Below, in pieces: positions 1 to 6,407 of a stretch of DNA of 25,632 bases (position 1 is its first letter; each line of letters begins with the position of its first letter). Origin of the DNA: a virus. The notes beneath the pieces were generated by a model. That model searched no databases. It was not told the DNA's origin and saw only the letters and a list, made by a program, of their open reading frames with translations. Made by a program: the position numbers and the translations under genes. Where the stretch lies: the IMG/VR virus record IMGVR_UViG_3300025671_000459, positions 1-25,632 of that record. One strand, written 5' to 3'.

Positions 1-292
1 GCACTGTGGCTACTGGTATTAACGCCTGTTGTTGTGGTTCAGGCTCTTGTTCTAAATCTTGATCTATTACATTATTTAAACTAATCACTTTGTATGTTTC
101 ATGAAATGTGCACTGAATTAATTGGGCCTCTAACAATGCAATCATATGCCGCCTAAACGTAGCCTTATCACACTTAAACGGCATTTGGCACATTAATGAT
201 TCGTGGGTTGTGTATTCTATTTCTTTTTTTTCATATACCGTGCAAAAAATTTGCAAAGTAAGTTTCTTGTTGATGAAATTTAGAATGCTCAT
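1..292 (-). CDS. Partial protein, possible winged-helix DNA-binding domain (C-terminus off the left edge)
   Basis: An open frame starts at an ATG at 292 and runs to base 1 without a stop (at least 97 codons), so the gene is cut by the window edge. The ATG overlaps the stop of the nuclease gene as ATGA, a typical translational coupling. The stretch around residues 30-65 (ESLMCQMPFKCDKATFRRHM, then ALLEAQLIQ) reads like a helix-turn-helix followed by a wing: a short helix, a turn with the polar run KCDKATFRR, and a hydrophobic recognition-type helix. Residues 80-95 are Gln/Glu/Pro-rich (EQEPEPQQQ), a likely linker to a second domain outside the window. A replication initiator or regulator would suit the position after a nuclease, but that is inference; only the frame and the coupling are seen directly. 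Confidence 0.6.
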   Translation of the reverse strand, partial: MSILNFINKKLTLQIFCTVYEKKEIEYTTHESLMCQMPFKCDKATFRRHMIALLEAQLIQCTFHETYKVISLNNVIDQDLEQEPEPQQQALIPVATV

Positions 293-1098
293 ATTCCAAA
301 CCTCGATTTACCGTGAATGTATTTGCAACTGTTGTAATGACTACATGCTGATGGACTGCATTGCCATGACCCCTTAGCGGCTGGTAAAAATATACCTTTT
401 TCAATGCTTTCGGTAACGACTCTTAATGTATTAATTAATGGGGTAATTGAATTTTCATTATGTTCAGTTGATATTTTTTTAAATAATGTCTCATGCCCCT
501 TAGTTTTAGTATGCTTGGTTACGTAATTGTGAAACTCAAGTTTTGGAAAATTGTGAAAATATACACGATGTATTAATGCATAAGCCATTAATTGTATATC
601 AACATCAGTTTCTAGTTGCGTTTTTGGCTTCCCTGTGACTTTATAATCAATAACCCTGTTGTCATCCGTAATGCAATCAATAATTGCTTTTAATGGCTTT
701 GCTATGCCAGGAATTTGTATGTTATATTCCGATTCAGTTTCAATTGGAATAACGTCTTTTGTGTTAATTGCCAATTGATCTATTGCCCCCATTAAACTAT
801 CTTTAGCATCACCTTTTGTTTTAGATAAATTGTCCTTTTCATCTTTTTTATATGTAATTTCACTATCAAATCTTGAATCCAAATCGTTACTTGCAATTTC
901 TTTTAGCTCATCTAAGCATAAATCAGTCTTAGTTACCTTTTTTTGGATATTATTAGTTTCCGCAACCTTATGAAACGCTGATCCTTTTATCATGGAAACA
1001 TTTGGTGGCTGTTTAATGCCTTCGATATATTGTAGCCGGTATGCCTCCCCACACCCCAAATACTTATTAATTTGGGATATTGATATGTGTTTAGCCAT
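289..1098 (-). CDS. PD-(D/E)XK nuclease with probable 4Fe-4S cluster (Cas4/RecB/AddB type)
   Basis: 269 residues. The core nuclease signature is visible: GSAFHKVAE around 39-46 (His43), Asp141 in AIIDCI, the D-x-K pair Asp151 and Lys153 in VIDYKVTG, and the Q-x-x-x-Y helix DIQLMAYAL (Gln169, Tyr173). One Cys near the N-terminus (Cys16) and three near the C-terminus (Cys247, Cys252, Cys258) have the 1+3 layout that ligates an iron-sulfur cluster in Cas4, AddB and related phage exonucleases. The family cuts or resects DNA ends; in phages it usually serves recombination or replication. Start ATG at 1098 has AAGGAGG nine bases upstream and overlaps the preceding gene by 8 bases. No cas1 or cas2 is present, so a phage recombination or DNA-degradation role is more likely than CRISPR adaptation. 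Confidence 0.85.
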   Translation of the reverse strand: MAKHISISQINKYLGCGEAYRLQYIEGIKQPPNVSMIKGSAFHKVAETNNIQKKVTKTDLCLDELKEIASNDLDSRFDSEITYKKDEKDNLSKTKGDAKDSLMGAIDQLAINTKDVIPIETESEYNIQIPGIAKPLKAIIDCITDDNRVIDYKVTGKPKTQLETDVDIQLMAYALIHRVYFHNFPKLEFHNYVTKHTKTKGHETLFKKISTEHNENSITPLINTLRVVTESIEKGIFLPAAKGSWQCSPSACSHYNSCKYIHGKSRFGI

Positions 1099-1501
1099 AA
1101 TAATGTACCTCCTTATCTAAATAATCATTAAACAATTCCTCCAACTCGTGATAAAAGTTAGACGGCAAATCACCTGATTCATATTGCTTTACATAAAGTA
1201 GTACTAGCCTTTCAGCTTCCAATAAAAAGTCGGTTACGTGATATGGGACATCGTTATTTCCTATAGCTATTAATGCCCGTGTAATAAATTCTAATAACAA
1301 GCTTAGTTTTTTCCCAAGCTCAGCTATTTTTTTAATTTTAGCACTTATAATGTAGGAATGATTTGTTACCCCTATATTGATGATATTAATAAGTAACTTT
1401 TCACGTAATTCCCATAAATCCTCGCCAATTTCCAAGACATCAGCACAAAATGCTTCTACGTCGGATAATTCACGATATATATTTGCTTGATCCATGCACA
1501 A
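1091..1501 (-). CDS. Hypothetical helical protein
   Basis: 136 residues, not recognised. The protein is almost wholly predicted helical, with heptad-like Leu/Ile spacing (for example LWELREKLLINIINIG and LLLEFITRALIAIG) and an acidic C-terminus ending in tyrosines. There is no signal peptide or clear membrane span. The start is a TTG at 1501 with GAGG six bases upstream; an in-frame ATG lies two codons later at 1495 and is the alternative. It overlaps the nuclease gene by 8 bases and is the first gene after a 120-base gap (1502-1621), so it may open the DNA-metabolism operon. A partner or regulator of the nuclease is possible, but only the position suggests it. Confidence 0.65.
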   Translation of the reverse strand: MCMDQANIYRELSDVEAFCADVLEIGEDLWELREKLLINIINIGVTNHSYIISAKIKKIAELGKKLSLLLEFITRALIAIGNNDVPYHVTDFLLEAERLVLLYVKQYESGDLPSNFYHELEELFNDYLDKEVHYYG

Positions 1502-1571
1502 ACAATACCTCGAGGGCTATGTAAACATACAAGTTACACACGTTTTTGCTATTAGCTATTAAAGGATTTGG

Positions 1572-1651
1572 TTTAGCCTCAATACGTATCGATTGTTTTT
1601 AATATGTCCAAACAATAAACACTATAATTTTGTTAATAAAATGAGGCTAAA
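1572..1651. repeat. 12-base inverted repeat around the end of the tail-anchored membrane gene
   Basis: TTTAGCCTCAAT at 1572-1583 and AATGAGGCTAAA at 1640-1651 are inverted copies with one mismatch, about 56 bases apart. The right arm lies in the last codons of the 1622-1897 gene; the left arm is in the 120-base non-coding gap before the gene at 1501. The gap also holds a weak A+T-rich hairpin (ATTGTTT paired with AAACAAT, 1596-1620) but no convincing promoter or terminator. The core TGAGGCTAA recurs at 25472-25480 in the early control region, so it may be a protein-binding site. Confidence 0.35.
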
Positions 1652-1897
1652 AAAGCTGATGAACACCAATATTAAACCAGTACCTATTACCATATTACGT
1701 TCAATGGATTTAAAACCATTTGAAAAGTGATTAAATTTTTCATTAAAAGTGCTTACTTGCACATCAATATCGTTCCATCGTTTCATCGTTAAATCTTTCG
1801 TTTGTTGCATATCCAATTTGATTATATCGATTTCTCTTTGTAAACCGGATAAAATCTCGACATACTCTTGTTCATTAATCTTTTTTTGGTTTTGCAA
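1622..1897 (-). CDS. Small coiled-coil protein with C-terminal membrane anchor
   Basis: The open frame extends up to an ATG at 1972, but I prefer the TTG at 1897: it has GAAGG nine bases upstream and gives 91 residues. The longer form would begin with a Cys/Arg-rich stretch that is only the repeat DNA of the upstream gene read in another frame. From about residue 10 the protein is a coiled coil (EYVEILSGLQREIDIIKLDM and on), followed by one strongly hydrophobic C-terminal segment (GTGLILVFISFFSLILL) ending in TKL. This makes a C-tail-anchored membrane protein. It lies with other small membrane proteins after the virion genes; a lysis role such as holin accessory or spanin-like part is possible but unproven. 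It overlaps the preceding gene by 23 bases. Confidence 0.55.
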   Translation of the reverse strand: MQNQKKINEQEYVEILSGLQREIDIIKLDMQQTKDLTMKRWNDIDVQVSTFNEKFNHFSNGFKSIERNMVIGTGLILVFISFFSLILLTKL

Positions 1898-2165
1898 AAT
1901 TGAACACCTTCGTTGTATAAAGTACAATAGCCTCAAACACCTTCGTTGTAAAAAGCACAATAGACTCCCCATATTTATTGAATATTCTTCGTTGAATATA
2001 GGTGCCTACCGCATTATAAATTTGTAATCCAATCGCAATTTGTAATCCAATAGAAATGTCAATTCCAAACCATTTTTTTGCAACATAAATGCCGCACGCA
2101 TTCCCAATATTGTCCCTAATAATTGTGATGAACGTCTCAACAACGCTTCCGGTTTTGGATTGCAT
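1875..2165 (-). CDS. Small phage membrane protein, DUF7220-like
   Basis: 96 residues. The N-terminus SKTGSVVE, the hydrophobic stretch with FGI and a polar Gln, and the end of the core, NAVGTYIQRRIFN, match a pattern I know from a widespread family of small phage and bacterial membrane proteins (S-x-T-G-S-x-x-E, then a segment ending R/T-x-Y-x-x-R-R-x-F-N, listed as DUF7220). Its function is unknown; a holin-like or membrane-remodelling role is often suspected. The last 25 residues are an extra tail built of two 11-residue repeats (IVLFTTKVFEA and IVLYTTKVFNF) absent from the core family pattern. The ATG at 2165 is preceded only by GGGG; a TATAAT lies at 2177-2172 just after a terminator, so the gene may begin a new transcript. 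Confidence 0.65.
   Translation of the reverse strand: MQSKTGSVVETFITIIRDNIGNACGIYVAKKWFGIDISIGLQIAIGLQIYNAVGTYIQRRIFNKYGESIVLFTTKVFEAIVLYTTKVFNFAKPKKD
1903..1968 (-). repeat. Tandem 33-base direct repeat inside a coding region
   Basis: Two adjacent 33-base copies (1903-1935 and 1936-1968) match at 29 of 33 positions. In the frame of the membrane protein gene they encode the 11-residue repeats at its C-terminus. Copies are in frame, so the duplication lengthened the protein without breaking it. The downstream copy also supplies the GAAGG used as ribosome binding site by the next gene. Confidence 0.85.
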
Positions 2166-2182
2166 GGCCCCATTATAACAAA

Positions 2183-2209
2183 CAAAAAACCCTTCGGCTA
2201 GGAAGGGTT
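2183..2209 (-). terminator. Intrinsic terminator after the putative lysis hydrolase
   Basis: Read on the minus strand, AACCCTTC (2209-2202), a 6-base loop, and GAAGGGTT (2195-2188) form a perfect 8-bp stem followed at once by a T-rich run (TTTTTTGTTTG). It lies about 50 bases after the stop of the hydrolase gene at 2257. No T-run follows on the other strand, so it acts on leftward transcripts. It probably ends the long late operon. Confidence 0.8.
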
Positions 2210-2256
2210 AATTGATTTATATAAATGAGTTATTTTATTTTTTTTTGTTATGTTCA

Positions 2257-2733
2257 TTATACTTGCGACTGGCCATATTTCCAAGCCATTAATACTAATC
2301 GCAAATCTTTGGGGCTATAATTTGTTCTTTCTGATATTAATTCTGGGGCATAATGTTTTAAAAAAATATTATTTAGTTCATTGCAATAATACCTATCATC
2401 ATCTTGTATCTTAATACCAAAGAATCCAAGCATTGCGCCTTTATAATCATAACCTTTCCCTATTTGACCTTGTAGTTCATTGTAATATGCCCTAAATTGA
2501 TCGTCTCGTGGCACTTCAAATGTTATCGAATACCCAACCTTAGTTGACGGCTTTCTATTGCGCACAACACCTTTAAATACAACTGATTCATAATACCAGT
2601 CATCAATTAATGTGCTAGCATGAAAATACTTATCATTGGTTTTCATTTTAATAAGATTGCTACCTATTACACGGTAATCAAAAATAGAAAATTTAGTGCC
2701 GTGAAAATTATGTGTGATTTTAACTTTATCCAT
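2257..2733 (-). CDS. Permuted papain-like (NlpC/P60, YiiX-type) hydrolase, candidate lysis enzyme
   Basis: 158 residues. The order of the likely catalytic residues is that of permuted NlpC/P60-like proteins: His38 in the strand FHASTLIDD, then the segment YDYKGAMLGFF at 95-105 and Cys117 in RYYCNEL at the start of a helix, followed by a SPKDL segment at 140-144. The Y/F-C-N/S-E signature is the usual nucleophile site of these small phage proteins. The family cleaves amide or thioester bonds, in some members peptidoglycan peptides or lipids. No signal peptide is seen. The start ATG at 2733 has GGAG four bases after it and overlaps the stop of a membrane-protein gene by 8 bases, a pairing that recalls holin plus endolysin. 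No other lysozyme is visible in the window, so this is the best lysis candidate here. Confidence 0.6.
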   Translation of the reverse strand: MDKVKITHNFHGTKFSIFDYRVIGSNLIKMKTNDKYFHASTLIDDWYYESVVFKGVVRNRKPSTKVGYSITFEVPRDDQFRAYYNELQGQIGKGYDYKGAMLGFFGIKIQDDDRYYCNELNNIFLKHYAPELISERTNYSPKDLRLVLMAWKYGQSQV

Positions 2734-3046
2734 GACTCTCCAACTTCATTTTAATAAATAACTCTAGTTTTCCTTCAATGCCAGATAATGTTTTATTCAT
2801 TGCGTTCATCCGCTCATGTAATTTTTCTTTATCTTCTGCGGCTTCTGTTTGAATTTTATCTAAACGATCTTTAAACCCTTTAAAATCTTCTTTTAACTCA
2901 TTTATGTCATTACTATTCTTTTTCAAAAAAAACGCAAACCCAAAAAGTAAAAATAAAAACATCACAAAAATACCTAATGACAAGTTATATCGCATAATGG
3001 CAGGTATCCCCATGGCCATTATACTTATTGGATCAGGGCCTACCAC
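2726..3046 (-). CDS. Single-span membrane protein with coiled-coil tail
   Basis: 106 residues with a GTG start at 3046, preceded by GAGG six bases upstream. Residues about 24-41 (LGIFVMFLFLLFGFAFFL) form one strong transmembrane helix, followed by a lysine pair and a long charged coiled coil (INELKEDFKGFKDRLDKIQ and on to about residue 100). With a short N-terminal outside segment and a long soluble C-terminal region it resembles small phage inner-membrane proteins, such as holins or spanin-like parts, but no specific family is recognised. It overlaps the 50-residue gene upstream by 14 bases and the hydrolase gene downstream by 8, so it is translated with both. A role in lysis is inferred from this pairing. 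Confidence 0.65.
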   Translation of the reverse strand: MVGPDPISIMAMGIPAIMRYNLSLGIFVMFLFLLFGFAFFLKKNSNDINELKEDFKGFKDRLDKIQTEAAEDKEKLHERMNAMNKTLSGIEGKLELFIKMKLESHG

Positions 3047-3185
3047 GCTTTACCTCGGTTGTGTTACGTAACTTAATTGGATGGCCACATCTAATTACTT
3101 TACTTTGTGTTTTTTGAACTTGGTTCTTTGCTCGTTTAAGTGGGTTCGGTTGTGGTGGCAACCCGAACCTAATTCTAATGTTCAT
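3033..3185 (-). CDS. 50-residue very basic microprotein
   Basis: This short gene runs from an ATG at 3185 with AAAGGA seven bases upstream to a TGA at 3033-3035. It fills an otherwise empty 190-base gap and its stop overlaps the GTG start of the membrane-protein gene by 14 bases, so it fits the packing of the operon. The protein is rich in Arg, Lys, Asn and Pro (FGLPPQPNPLKRAKNQVQ) and ends VKRGRP, a short motif like the core of an AT hook. No family is recognised. DNA or RNA binding is a guess from charge. Confidence 0.6.
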   Translation of the reverse strand: MNIRIRFGLPPQPNPLKRAKNQVQKTQSKVIRCGHPIKLRNTTEVKRGRP

Positions 3186-3238
3186 TGCACATTCCTTTCT
3201 GGTTTACCATTTGACTTTATTGGCCCAATAAGCCGCAC

Positions 3239-3457
3239 TCATTTTGCCCTCACAGATTTTTTGCCACGACACCCCCATGCCTTACGTCGTACTTTAACTT
3301 TTTCAGTTTGTTTTTGGCCGCTTGATCTTGCACAATAAGCATCCCCCCTTTTAGTTCCTTTAGCAGACGTTCGTTTGTGGGTTTTTCCTGCACTATCTTT
3401 ATACGTTGTCCCATTGGCATATTTAACACTTGCAGAAACCTTTTTTTTGCGCTTCAT
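3239..3457 (-). CDS. Small basic phage protein with AYCARSSG motif
   Basis: 72 residues, strongly positive (about one residue in three is Lys or Arg). The C-terminal half has the pattern GDAYCARSSGQ, then a basic stretch, then RKAWGCRGKKS. I recognise this as a recurrent pattern of small proteins in tailed phages (GD-x-Y-C-A-R-S-x-G followed by R-x-R/K-x-W-x-C), of unknown function. The two Cys are well placed to bind metal or pair with each other. Start ATG at 3457 has AAAGGAAA upstream, which lies over the stop of the 31-residue gene before it. Being the middle one of three basic microproteins next to the ejected virion proteins, it could be packaged with the DNA, but this is inference. Confidence 0.7.
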   Translation of the reverse strand: MKRKKKVSASVKYANGTTYKDSAGKTHKRTSAKGTKRGDAYCARSSGQKQTEKVKVRRKAWGCRGKKSVRAK

Positions 3458-3459
3458 AT

Positions 3460-3555
3460 TTATTTCCTTTTAGCCGTTTTCTTAGCTTTCGCCTTCTTGT
3501 ATGCGGCCATTCCTGCTTTTGTGTATGCGTATTTCTTTTTTCCTAATTTTGGCAT
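3460..3555 (-). CDS. 31-residue lysine/alanine-rich microprotein
   Basis: ATG at 3555, TAA at 3460-3462. GGGAG sits eight bases upstream and contains the stop of the large internal protein gene. The sequence begins MPKLGKKKYAYTKAGMAAYK and continues as a Lys/Ala run. Very short proteins with this opening (MP-x-V/L-G-x-K-x-F/Y-x-Y-T, then an Ala/Lys helix) are common right after tail or internal-protein genes in podovirus-like phages, so I regard it as a real gene though it is often missed. Function unknown; the high charge suggests nucleic-acid contact. Confidence 0.75.
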   Translation of the reverse strand: MPKLGKKKYAYTKAGMAAYKKAKAKKTAKRK

Positions 3556-3560
3556 TGTGG

Positions 3561-6407
3561 TTACTCCCGTTCTATTAATTTAGCTGCGGCTTGTTTTTGT
3601 AAGCCTGCTTGTTTCTTTACTTTGATATACAGGTCTATCATTGTTTTTAAATCTTTATCTTTTTTATAAGCCTTCTCTGGGTACTCTTCCATTTCTCTAC
3701 GTATCTTATTTATTTGGTACTTAATTCCTCTCGCTTCTTCATCTGATAACTTATTAAACTTTCTTAACAAATCTTCTGTTTTATACTCATACACCTTTCC
3801 ACCAAGTAACAAGTTAAATGCTTTGGTTGGCCCATCTTGAAAGGTATACTTATCACCAAATATCTTTTCTAACTCCGTCATCGGACGATACAACCGTGCT
3901 AAATGCTCAAGTCTGCCAGGGATTCGTGTAAACAAATAATCCCTTTCACCATAACCAGTAAACCCCTTAATCCCTTTTTGTCGTGTTAATGGTTGCCCAA
4001 AAAAGAAATTGTAGTTTAGGGTTTGTTCTGTAGGGGCCTTAATAATTGGGCTTACTAATGCCAATAATTCTTGAGCTGGCTGACTTAAACGGTTTAGATC
4101 GGCTGTGGGTAAAAACCCTTCTAACTTAATGTAGCGTAACTTACCATCTTTCTTACCGATAAATACTGGGCTTGCGTTTTGCATGTATTCTGGCAATAAC
4201 CCACTTGTTTGGTCATCACCTGCGTACACCTCTACATTGTTTTTTAACTTAATCAATTTGGTTTGCCTTGATGGGTCTTTAATTAATGTTTCTATTTGAA
4301 GAGGTATGTTTTTTCGTGTGAATGTATAGAATGGCATTAATCGCTTAAAGACATCTTTTTCCAGACGTGTTAAATCTTTATAATCAAACAAATACTTTTT
4401 AACCGATTCCCCAGCTTCAAATGGTGTTAACCCTTCTTTTCTTTTAGCAATGTAATGCGCAAGTTTTGCATTTGTTTCGACCCCATTACCTACGGCTCCG
4501 GTAACTTGGTTTATTCCTTGAATAGTCCCCTTAACCACTTTTCTTTGTTTGAGGATATCAAATGCACTATTAATTTGGGCTTCTATAGACTGTTCAATGT
4601 CACCACTAAAATGTCCTATTGTATCAAGTCCTTGTTCCCGATACTCTTTCATAATCTGTTTGTCCGCATCATTTAAACCCTCAATCCCTTTTCTTGATTG
4701 AAGCTGGATTTTACTAGCTCTTGCATAATCTGCGGGATCATTAACCCCAGCGAGTGTGTTTTGATACATGTTAGATAAGGCGTTTCGACTATGAAAAGCT
4801 GTATTCCAGAATGTTGCTGTAGTTTTCCAAGCATTTTGGATTTTGTCATAATTACGCATAAAATTACTTAATTCTTGTGGCTTTAGGGCTTCATATGTTT
4901 TATCGATGTGTGATACCACTGCTGGATCATAAAATTTGCCTGCTAGCTCTGGAGCTGATGACTGAACCATTCCGGGTTTCTGTACACGGCTACCAATCTT
5001 TGCTACCTCTTTGTAAAATTCATCCCCACCTACTACCTTGGCCGTTCTTAGTCCTTGGATTGCCATTAATTTAGATAAATTCGTAGCAAATACGGTATCG
5101 CCATAAGCTCGGTTTATTTCTGATATACTAGCTTGGGATAAGGCTTCTTCGTCCAACTCTTTTAATTGCTTAGGTCTTAACGTTCCTTTTAATAGGCCAT
5201 CTTGATAGTACTTCCCTGTTTTTGTACTTAAAACAAACTCATCCCCAGCATCATCCGTGTATTTAAGTAATGTTCGGGCAATATCTGATGGGCTCATTGT
5301 AGCAAATTCCCTTTTCGAAAAACCCATTGCATCTTTGTATTTTTTTGATTTTTTTTCTGCAACGTGTGGAACGTAACCTATATTGGGATCATCAATTAAC
5401 TGCTTCCCTGATGCCCCAGTTTTAGCATAACGTTCTGTCATTTCCTCACTAAATTGCTTAGCCATTAAACCGCCTGGACTTGTAATCGGCTGTTTAGTTT
5501 CTAATTGGTTGGTTATATTCGCTATTGCATCCTCATCTAACCCTTCATCTCGAAACGCTTTAGCCATTTGACGTGATTTTTCAATAGAGTCCAACTCTAA
5601 GTTAGCCTGAATATTTTTTGCAATAGTTTTCGCTTTTATCATTTTTTCCCACATAATTGGGTCAATATCTTTTGGTCTAAACTTGTTTGACATGTTTTTA
5701 CCTAAGTAATCAATCGCATCTGACATCTTACCTAAATCTTCTTTAACAAATTTACCTGTTTTACCTAAGATTTGTGCTATTGGTTCAGCAACAAACCGTG
5801 TGCCTGGGATTACTTTTTCCTCAAACTTCACAGGCTTAAACACACTTTTTCTAAATCCAGTAGGGACACTTGCTGTTAGTACCCTTTTTGATCCATCCGC
5901 TTTTCCTGCGGCTCTTGCGGCCTTAGCCATTTTATAAGATTGCGTACCAACCTTTAATAATTTACCGCCTTTAGTTAGGGGTTGAGTTATTAACCCCACA
6001 CCAACATAAGTTAATGGGTCCGTTAATATATCCCCTGCAAATCCACCTACCCCCGTTGCTATTTTACCAAACTTACTTTCTGGCTCTATAACTTCACGCA
6101 AAGTATCCCCTACACTGCGTTTTTCTTGAAGACTTAACCCATCCCATAACGATTGCCCTAACTTAAAGTCATCATTAGTATATGCTTGGTAGATAGCGTT
6201 AGCTACGGCATATTGTGGACGGTTGACATTGTCTAATACCTTAAATAATAAGTTTTGCTTATTTTCTAGTTCTTCTAGTGTCTCGTCTTTTTCAACGGGT
6301 TCGGGTTCTACCGAAACAAAACTTGATTTTTTTTCCACCGGAATAAACGTAGATTTTTTTTCTACCGGAACAAAACTGGATTCTTTTTCTACAGGAACAA
6401 ATACCAT
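3561..6407 (-). CDS. Large internal (ejected) virion protein
   Basis: 948 residues, the third of three consecutive internal-protein genes. The N-terminal 40 residues are a nine-residue tandem repeat of the form F-V/I-P-V-E-K-x-S-S/T. A Gly-rich hydrophobic patch follows near 115-145 (VGGFAGDILTDPLTYVGVG), then long charged helical regions. Around residue 540, WNTAFHSRNALSNMYQNTL matches a motif (F-H-x-x-N) that recurs in very large phage virion proteins. Size, position after the gp7-like protein and helical make-up point to the ejected tunnel or DNA-transfer protein (as P22 gp16 or T7 gp15/gp16 in role). No lytic transglycosylase or other enzyme motif is seen. The ATG at 6407 overlaps the preceding stop by one base; GGAG is 14 bases upstream, so translation is probably coupled. 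Confidence 0.75.
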   Translation of the reverse strand: MVFVPVEKESSFVPVEKKSTFIPVEKKSSFVSVEPEPVEKDETLEELENKQNLLFKVLDNVNRPQYAVANAIYQAYTNDDFKLGQSLWDGLSLQEKRSVGDTLREVIEPESKFGKIATGVGGFAGDILTDPLTYVGVGLITQPLTKGGKLLKVGTQSYKMAKAARAAGKADGSKRVLTASVPTGFRKSVFKPVKFEEKVIPGTRFVAEPIAQILGKTGKFVKEDLGKMSDAIDYLGKNMSNKFRPKDIDPIMWEKMIKAKTIAKNIQANLELDSIEKSRQMAKAFRDEGLDEDAIANITNQLETKQPITSPGGLMAKQFSEEMTERYAKTGASGKQLIDDPNIGYVPHVAEKKSKKYKDAMGFSKREFATMSPSDIARTLLKYTDDAGDEFVLSTKTGKYYQDGLLKGTLRPKQLKELDEEALSQASISEINRAYGDTVFATNLSKLMAIQGLRTAKVVGGDEFYKEVAKIGSRVQKPGMVQSSAPELAGKFYDPAVVSHIDKTYEALKPQELSNFMRNYDKIQNAWKTTATFWNTAFHSRNALSNMYQNTLAGVNDPADYARASKIQLQSRKGIEGLNDADKQIMKEYREQGLDTIGHFSGDIEQSIEAQINSAFDILKQRKVVKGTIQGINQVTGAVGNGVETNAKLAHYIAKRKEGLTPFEAGESVKKYLFDYKDLTRLEKDVFKRLMPFYTFTRKNIPLQIETLIKDPSRQTKLIKLKNNVEVYAGDDQTSGLLPEYMQNASPVFIGKKDGKLRYIKLEGFLPTADLNRLSQPAQELLALVSPIIKAPTEQTLNYNFFFGQPLTRQKGIKGFTGYGERDYLFTRIPGRLEHLARLYRPMTELEKIFGDKYTFQDGPTKAFNLLLGGKVYEYKTEDLLRKFNKLSDEEARGIKYQINKIRREMEEYPEKAYKKDKDLKTMIDLYIKVKKQAGLQKQAAAKLIERE
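6321..6401 (-). repeat. Tandem 27-base coding repeat (three units)
   Basis: Residues 3-29 of the large internal protein are three nine-residue units: FVPVEKESS, FVPVEKKST and FIPVEKKSS. A fourth, degenerate unit (FVSVEPEPV) follows at 6294-6320. The units are 27 bases long and similar at the DNA level, so the number of copies could change by slippage or recombination without breaking the frame. Confidence 0.9.

Noticed and set aside
1502-1621. Promoter in the gap before the 1501 gene (TGGACA-like box near 1608)
   Set aside because: The -35-like hexamer has no good -10 at 16-18 bases (TACGTA at best), so it was not listed as a promoter.
3143-3169. Strong hairpin (GGTTCGG-TTG paired with CAA-C-CCGAACC)
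   Set aside because: No T-run on either side, and the bases are inside the 50-residue coding frame (FGLPPQPNP). It is probably a result of the codons and not a terminator.
3081-3338. Plus-strand frame of 85 residues
   Set aside because: It covers two minus-strand genes that have ribosome binding sites and coupled stops; its own start has none. It is a shadow frame.
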